Assembly (NCBI GenBank): GCA_937910665.1
Contig: CALEPR010000132.1
Location: 1-8,706 of the forward strand
DNA length: 8,706 nt
Direction: 5' to 3'
DNA from: an uncultured Selenomonadales bacterium
GTDB lineage: Bacteria; Bacillota; Negativicutes; Selenomonadales; Selenomonadaceae
Numbering within the stretch: position 1 is the first letter of the stretch; each line of letters starts with the position of its first letter. Positions 6,318-8,706 of this stretch are shown here, piece after piece. The translations under genes and the position numbers were made by a program. The notes beneath the pieces are model-generated. The model searched no databases, had not been told where the DNA came from, and was given only the letters and a program-made list of their open reading frames with translations.

Positions 6318-6506
6318 ATGGAAGATGCTATCCTTAGCATGGTTACAAATCACGGTTTCGCGGCTATCCTCGCCTTTTGGCTACTCACTGAAGGCAAGAA
6401 AACTGTCAACAAACTCACCGCCTCTGTTGCCGAACTTTCAAAAAATATTTCAAACCTCGAAAAGCGCATCGTAAAAATTGAAGCCAAGCTAGAGCGCGCA
6501 AAATAA
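6318..6506 (+). CDS. BhlA/UviB-like holin (small membrane protein with coiled coil)
   Basis: This 62-residue protein has the layout of BhlA/UviB-type holins. It has a short polar N-terminus, one hydrophobic segment at about residues 12-24 (HGFAAILAFWLLT) and a charged C-terminal helix. The helix has a clean heptad pattern: L33, V37, L40, I44, L47, I51, I54, L58, so a coiled coil is likely and oligomerisation plausible. Such proteins are thought to open the membrane at the end of phage growth or in bacteriocin release. GGAG at 6304-6307 lies ten bases before the ATG. The gene follows the tail terminator, a usual place for lysis genes, but no endolysin follows in the window. A larger frame starting at 6184 overlaps it in another phase and runs through the terminator, so I do not support it. 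Confidence 0.72.
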   Translation: MEDAILSMVTNHGFAAILAFWLLTEGKKTVNKLTASVAELSKNISNLEKRIVKIEAKLERAK

Positions 6507-6733
6507 CATAAAATTTTTCCTAAATAATTCATTGTATTTTCACTCGCCCCCATTATAATTAAAAATAAAAGACTCGCTCCCACGTGCGTTTCATAAATTT
6601 TAGGCAAGATTTAAACGCTTAGCAAAAGTTTTTCGCCGCGCTCTGTAACGCTCGGCAATTTGCAAAAGCAATTAAAAAAATTTTTGGGGGGAAGGTGGGG
6701 AAGAATTTACTTCGTTGCACTTCCCTTGACAAT
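6507..6733. other. Intergenic stretch with no recognisable gene
   Basis: No frame on either strand has a credible start with ribosome binding site and coding pattern. Two similar C-rich words, CACTCGCCCCCA at 6541 and GACTCGCTCCCA at 6571, flank an AT-rich core with a perfect TATAAT (6554-6559). The core octamer ATTATAAT is its own complement, so a -10 box could serve either strand. The best -35 is only TTGTAT at 6532-6537 (16-base spacer). A short repeat, GGGGGGAAGG then TGGGGAAG, at 6686-6703 could pair with CTTCCC at 6720-6725. It may be a scar of the transposon remnant next to it. Confidence 0.4.
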
Positions 6734-6877
6734 TCAAGAAATTAAAGTTTTTGCGTGGAGTTGTTCTAAATCCAAGTAACCTGTATCGGCTATAAGCAAA
6801 GTATTTTTGGCTATCGGCAATCGACTTATCTTAAAAAGTTGGAAATCATGAACTTTGCCACTTGAAAAGGCAGGAAA
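6734..6877 (-). pseudogene. Remnant of an IS5-type (DDE) transposase
   Basis: About 47 codons on the minus strand read AFSSGKVHDFQLFK, then LPIAKNTLLIADTGYLDLEQL. This is the recognisable middle of IS5-family transposases, where G-K-x-H-D-F-x-L-F-K is followed by a strand and the second catalytic aspartate in (L/I)AD(S/T)GY. Here that is IADTGY, followed by a variant of QG-x-x-x-L-H. Only this block is left. It ends in TGA at 6734-6736, where the family would go on with a K-rich stretch and the glutamate region. Upstream of AFSS the frame turns into the complement of the next gene's ribosome binding site. No terminal inverted repeats or target duplication were found. It is certainly not functional as it stands. 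Confidence 0.7.
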
Positions 6878-6905
6878 TTTTGAAGTTTTTTTTGGAGGGG
6901 GAAAA

Positions 6906-7058
6906 ATGGACAGAATTATTTGCATGGTTGCGGCTGTGCTGATGTTGGCTTTTATAGTCAGTTTAATTTTTCAAGACAAGGCGAACGTGATACCAATTTT
7001 TGCTACGTTGGCTTTGGTGGTGGCAGCGTTGGGGAGTGTGGATTATGATGATTGGTGA
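6906..7058 (+). CDS. Small two-helix membrane protein, hypothetical
   Basis: This 50-residue protein has two hydrophobic segments, at about residues 4-22 (IICMVAAVLMLAFIVSLIF) and 28-43 (VIPIFATLALVVAALG). A short polar turn (QDKAN) separates them, and the acidic tail is DYDDW. The start is well supported by a GGAGGGGG ribosome binding site at 6894-6901. A longer in-frame start at 6855 lacks one and would use transposon-scar sequence. A hairpin of two membrane helices with a polar turn is compatible with a second holin or an antiholin, but nothing proves it. I do not recognise the family. The next gene starts inside this one, 14 bases overlapping, so the two are likely translated together. 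Confidence 0.7.
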   Translation: MDRIICMVAAVLMLAFIVSLIFQDKANVIPIFATLALVVAALGSVDYDDW

Positions 7059-7245
7059 AAAGAAAATTGCATGCAAAACTATTTTAGGATTTCAGACCTG
7101 CACAAACAAATTTGTTGCGCGGCATCGTCAATATCACATTGCATGGGCGGAGATGGAAGAAAAAGTTTTGAAGCCGCGCTCGATGGAGAAGACGACAGAA
7201 AGATTTTTGGAAAGATTTTTAAAAAAGTATAATTGGGAACTTTGA
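7045..7245 (+). CDS. Small hypothetical protein, basic and helical
   Basis: I do not recognise this 66-residue protein (MMIGEKKIACKTILGFQ, then ARHRQYHIAWAEMEEKVL, and a final ERFLERFLKKYNWEL). Two predicted helices rich in E, K and R dominate, and no membrane segment is present. I take the ATG at 7045 because GGGGAG at 7031-7036 lies eight bases before it. The longer frame from 7000 would start with Trp- and Arg-rich shadow sequence of the upstream membrane gene. The start overlaps the upstream stop. The stop TGA lies inside the next gene's ribosome binding site (TTTGAGGAGG), so the three small genes form a tight operon. C9, C19 and the HRQYH stretch are present, but no metal motif is evident. 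Confidence 0.6.
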   Translation: MMIGEKKIACKTILGFQTCTNKFVARHRQYHIAWAEMEEKVLKPRSMEKTTERFLERFLKKYNWEL

Positions 7246-7259
7246 GGAGGATTTTTCAG

Positions 7260-7511
7260 ATGTGGGTAAAAAATGCGAAGGGTACGAAAATTATTGACGT
7301 GAAAACCGGCAAATCAGTTTCTATGTCGAAATACGAGGGTTATTTTACTATTCTTGCGCCTTGTCTGTTTAAAGGTGAGATGGCTTTTGAAAATTTGCGC
7401 TCCTTCAGAAACGAGGAAGATGCAAAAGCTTTTTTGGATAAACTTTGCAAGGTTTTTAACGTGGCTGATTATAAATTTGTTGAGAGTGAGTATTCTGCGA
7501 AGAAAGCGTGA
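7260..7511 (+). CDS. Small hypothetical protein upstream of the zinc-ribbon array
   Basis: This 83-residue protein is of unknown function. It opens MWVKNAKGTKIIDVKTGKSV, has a strand GYFTILAPCLF, and a helix at about 52-68 (EEDAKAFLDKLCKVFN). This fold type, a few strands and then an E-x-A-K helix, is common in small phage proteins, and the layout is similar to the 76-residue gene at 2717. ATG at 7260 is chosen because GAGGAGG at 7244-7250 lies nine bases before it. A TTG at 7233 would start before the ribosome binding site. The stop TGA (7509-7511) overlaps the GTG (7508) that opens the first zinc-ribbon unit. The stop is also in frame with the ribbon reading of that unit and the rest of the array, so a single UGA separates the two proteins. 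Confidence 0.72.
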   Translation: MWVKNAKGTKIIDVKTGKSVSMSKYEGYFTILAPCLFKGEMAFENLRSFRNEEDAKAFLDKLCKVFNVADYKFVESEYSAKKA

Positions 7512-7619
7512 CACGAGATTTGCAAGAAAAAAATTTGCCCTACCTGCGGCAAAAAATTTGTTGCGGAGTATGGACAGAGAAAATTTTGCTCGGCGAATTG
7601 TCGATTTGCATTTCACAGC
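7508..7619 (+). pseudogene. First zinc-ribbon unit, out of frame by one extra A
   Basis: This is the first of five tandem units and carries the same coding text as the others: CPTCGKKF, then GQRKFCSANC. All other units have six A after CAAG, but this one has seven (7527-7533), making it 112 bp instead of 111. Translation from the GTG at 7508, which overlaps the upstream TGA as GTGA, therefore leaves the ribbon frame after GAA AAA. Removing one A would give one continuous protein of about 185 residues from 7508 to 8066. It could be a true mutation, a phase-variable run or a sequencing error. Confidence 0.7.
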
Positions 7620-8066
7620 GTGACACGAGGCGCGCAAGAAAAAATTTGTCCTACCTGCGGCAAAAAATTTGTTGCGGAGTATGGACAGAAAAAATTTTGT
7701 TCCGTGAATTGTCGAGTTGCATTTCACAGCGTGACACGAGATTTGCAAGAAAAAATTTGTCCTACCTGCGGCAAAAAATTTATGCAAAAAGTTACTTGTC
7801 AAAAATTTTGCTCGGCGAATTGTAAATTTGTATTTTACAGCGTGACACGAGGCGCGCAAGAAAAAATTTGTCCTACCTGCGGCAGAAAATTTGTTACGAC
7901 ATATGGACAGAGGAAATTTTGCTCGGCGAATTGTCGAGTTGCATTTCACAGCGGTACACGAAGTTTACAAGAAAAAATTTGCCCTACCTGCGGCAAAAAA
8001 TTTATGCAAAAAGTTACTTGGCAAAAATTTTGTTCCGCGAATTGCAGAGAAGAAAGAAAAATTTAG
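7620..8066 (+). CDS. Tandem zinc-ribbon (CX2C-X13-CX3C) repeat protein
   Basis: The open part encodes 148 residues with four ribbons, and a fifth lies frameshifted just upstream. Each unit has C-P-T-C-G-[KR]-K-F, then F-C-S-x-N-C, giving CX2C-X13-CX3C, a likely zinc site of treble-clef or ribbon type. The C-x-x-C-G-K-x-F ... Q-K-[YF]-C-S-x-x-C pattern is familiar from short phage and mobile-element zinc proteins, usually as a single copy. Four to five tandem copies are unusual. Linkers such as FHSVTRGAQEKI are basic and polar, so nucleic-acid or protein binding is plausible but not shown. The GTG at 7620 has no ribosome binding site and is the Val codon of a linker, so the natural start is probably GTG 7508, coupled to the upstream gene. 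The last unit ends in a basic tail, REERKI. Confidence 0.75.
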   Translation: MTRGAQEKICPTCGKKFVAEYGQKKFCSVNCRVAFHSVTRDLQEKICPTCGKKFMQKVTCQKFCSANCKFVFYSVTRGAQEKICPTCGRKFVTTYGQRKFCSANCRVAFHSGTRSLQEKICPTCGKKFMQKVTWQKFCSANCREERKI

Positions 8067-8121
8067 CGGCGCAAGAAGGAAAATTTTTAGTAGTCTAGAA
8101 TTAAGCGACTAAGGAAAAAGT

Positions 8122-8127
8122 TATAAT
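8122..8127 (+). promoter_or_regulatory. Possible -10 element before the last gene
   Basis: A perfect TATAAT lies 33 bases before the ATG at 8155 and 55 bases after the zinc-ribbon stop. No good -35 is present at the normal distance (best TTAAGC at 8101, 15-base spacer), so this is a weak call. Confidence 0.35.
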
Positions 8128-8154
8128 GATTTTTAAGGAAGGGGAAAAATCCAG

Positions 8155-8433
8155 ATGTTGCATCGCTTGAACCACATGAAAATTGTTTTTGATGACGATG
8201 AGTTTTCTATTGCAGAAATGAAACTGATGATTGACGAAGTAAAAAAATTTTTCCCCGACTCCATTATTTCCGAAATCAGAGCCAAGCGGAAATATGATTT
8301 TATTGAGCTTGTCTATCGCGTTTACAAAAAAAATTTCGGCAACAAAATTCAAAACTTCGGGACGTTGAGCGGGACTTTTGGGAATTTTAAAAACACCATT
8401 TATAAAAATCCTCCTCAATATTATTTTTACTAA
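8155..8433 (+). CDS. Hypothetical protein at the end of the accessory block
   Basis: I do not recognise this 92-residue protein. It opens MLHRLNHMKIVFDDDEFSIA, with an acidic patch at 12-16. It has a helix-rich middle (AEMKLMIDEVKKFFPDSIIS, then YDFIELVYRVYKKNF), and the last 30 residues are N-, F- and Y-rich (NKIQNFGTLSGTFGNFKN). No membrane segment or signal peptide is seen. AAGGAAGGGG at 8135-8144 lies ten bases before the ATG. An internal ATG at 8176 is possible but has no good site. The acidic N-terminus contrasts with the basic zinc-ribbon array upstream, so a partner role is possible but speculative. A terminator lies 90 bases downstream, closing this transcription unit. Confidence 0.65.
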   Translation: MLHRLNHMKIVFDDDEFSIAEMKLMIDEVKKFFPDSIISEIRAKRKYDFIELVYRVYKKNFGNKIQNFGTLSGTFGNFKNTIYKNPPQYYFY

Positions 8434-8522
8434 AATTGACAACTTCAAATTTTTGGGCATGGGTTTAACCTCCTTCTGCCAGATTTTTGTTTTACTTTTC
8501 AAAAACATTTCCCAGATGAAAA

Positions 8523-8572
8523 AATCTTCCTGAGCTGTTTTTAAAAAAAGCAGTTCGGGAGGATTTTTTTTT
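8523..8572 (+). terminator. Rho-independent terminator of the accessory genes
   Basis: The arm 8523-8538 pairs with 8550-8565 over 16 positions, including four G-U wobbles, around a T5A7-type loop. Outer A/T pairs can extend it. The T-run at 8564-8572 follows directly. It lies 90 bases after the stop of the last gene. Confidence 0.88.
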
Positions 8573-8706
8573 GCTCAAAATTTTCGACTCAAAAAAATTT
8601 TCCACTCAAAAAAATTTTTCCGCTCAAAAAAATTTTCCACTCAAAAAAATTTTCCACTCAAAAAAATTTTCCACTCAAAAAAATTTTCCACTCAAAAAAA
8701 TTTTCC
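8573..8706. repeat. Array of 17-bp A7T4 tandem repeats at the window end
   Basis: Eight units are present: a short first (8573-8586), then 8587-8603, an 18-bp unit 8604-8621, and five of 17 bp to 8706. The consensus is ACTCAAAAAAATTTTCC, and two units begin with G. The last four are identical, and the window ends exactly at a unit boundary, so the array may continue. The + strand has no stop codon in the array, but no start is seen, so I do not call it coding. Confidence 0.92.

Larger units (their letters stand above)
7508..8066 (+). repeat. Five tandem 111-bp zinc-ribbon coding units
   Basis: Units start at 7508, 7620, 7731, 7842 and 7953, each 111 bp except the first (112) and last (114 with stop). 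All but the last begin GTGACACGAG; the last has GGTACACGAA. Two subtypes occur. Units 1, 2 and 4 have a Y-G-Q-[RK]-K-F-C middle, and units 3 and 5 have M-Q-K-V-T-x-Q-K-F-C. The 37-codon length keeps frame, so shadow frames on both strands also stay open through the array. Confidence 0.92.

Noticed and set aside
6184..6474. A 96-codon frame over the terminator and holin-like gene
   Set aside because: It starts before the terminator hairpin, reads through its T-runs as Phe, lacks a ribosome binding site and overlaps a better supported gene.
6726..6731. TTGACA as a -35 promoter box
   Set aside because: At the right distance the bases are TTTTGC, not a -10 box, and the hexamer lies just past the end of the transposase remnant.
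7508..7825. A 105-codon frame from GTG 7508
   Set aside because: It is the frame entered after the extra A. It reads the ribbon units out of phase (PYLRQK instead of CPTCGK) and shows no protein pattern of its own.
7314..7949. A 211-codon open frame on the minus strand across the zinc-ribbon array
   Set aside because: It is a shadow that stays open because the units are 111 bp, a multiple of three. It has no ribosome binding site and crosses two + strand genes.
7508..8066. CRISPR array
   Set aside because: The units are contiguous 111-bp coding repeats without unique spacers and keep zinc-ligand codons.
8587..8706. Coding sequence in the 17-bp array
   Set aside because: The + strand is open only because the unit contains no stop triplet. 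There is no start codon or ribosome binding site and the composition is low complexity.

Overview
This window is the 3' half of a contractile-tail (P2/Mu-like myophage or tailocin) structural module, followed by a lysis and accessory end. All credible genes are on the + strand. The hallmark order baseplate W (gp25-like), baseplate J, tail protein I, then a fibre-position gene identifies it. Strong GGAGG-type ribosome binding sites, AT-rich DNA with many A/T runs, and a BhlA/UviB-like holin suggest a prophage or phage of a Firmicutes-type host, possibly Negativicutes. The host call is inference only.

Layout. At 16-1472, W and J are translationally coupled by a GTGA overlap. At 1565-2641 lies a long tail protein I that carries three extra VAELE repeats and an extra C-terminal domain. 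At 2717-2947 and 3190-3552 are two small proteins; the second has an exact 22-residue tandem repeat. At 3643-6183 is an 846-residue protein with nine Ig-like repeats of about 74 residues, sitting in the fibre position. A strong terminator at 6203-6256 closes the tail operon. A promoter-like element then precedes a 62-residue holin-like gene (6318-6506).

The stretch 6507-6905 has no intact gene, but holds a minus-strand remnant of an IS5-type transposase. A run of tightly packed small genes follows (6906-7058, 7045-7245, 7260-7511), then a gene made of five tandem 111-bp zinc-ribbon units (7508-8066). The first unit is thrown out of frame by one extra A. A further unrecognised gene (8155-8433), a terminator (8523-8572) and an array of 17-bp A7T4 repeats running off the window end complete the region.

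The strongest unexplained signal is a family of heptanucleotide repeats, TAGGRRY and its complement. It fills every intergenic gap between J and the Ig-repeat gene and is usually arranged as inverted arrays that can fold. In three of the four gaps the array starts on the upstream gene's TAG stop codon. Two of the gaps end in a nearly identical 49-bp leader that includes the next gene's ribosome binding site. No tRNA, rRNA, CRISPR array, integrase, endolysin or regulator gene was seen.
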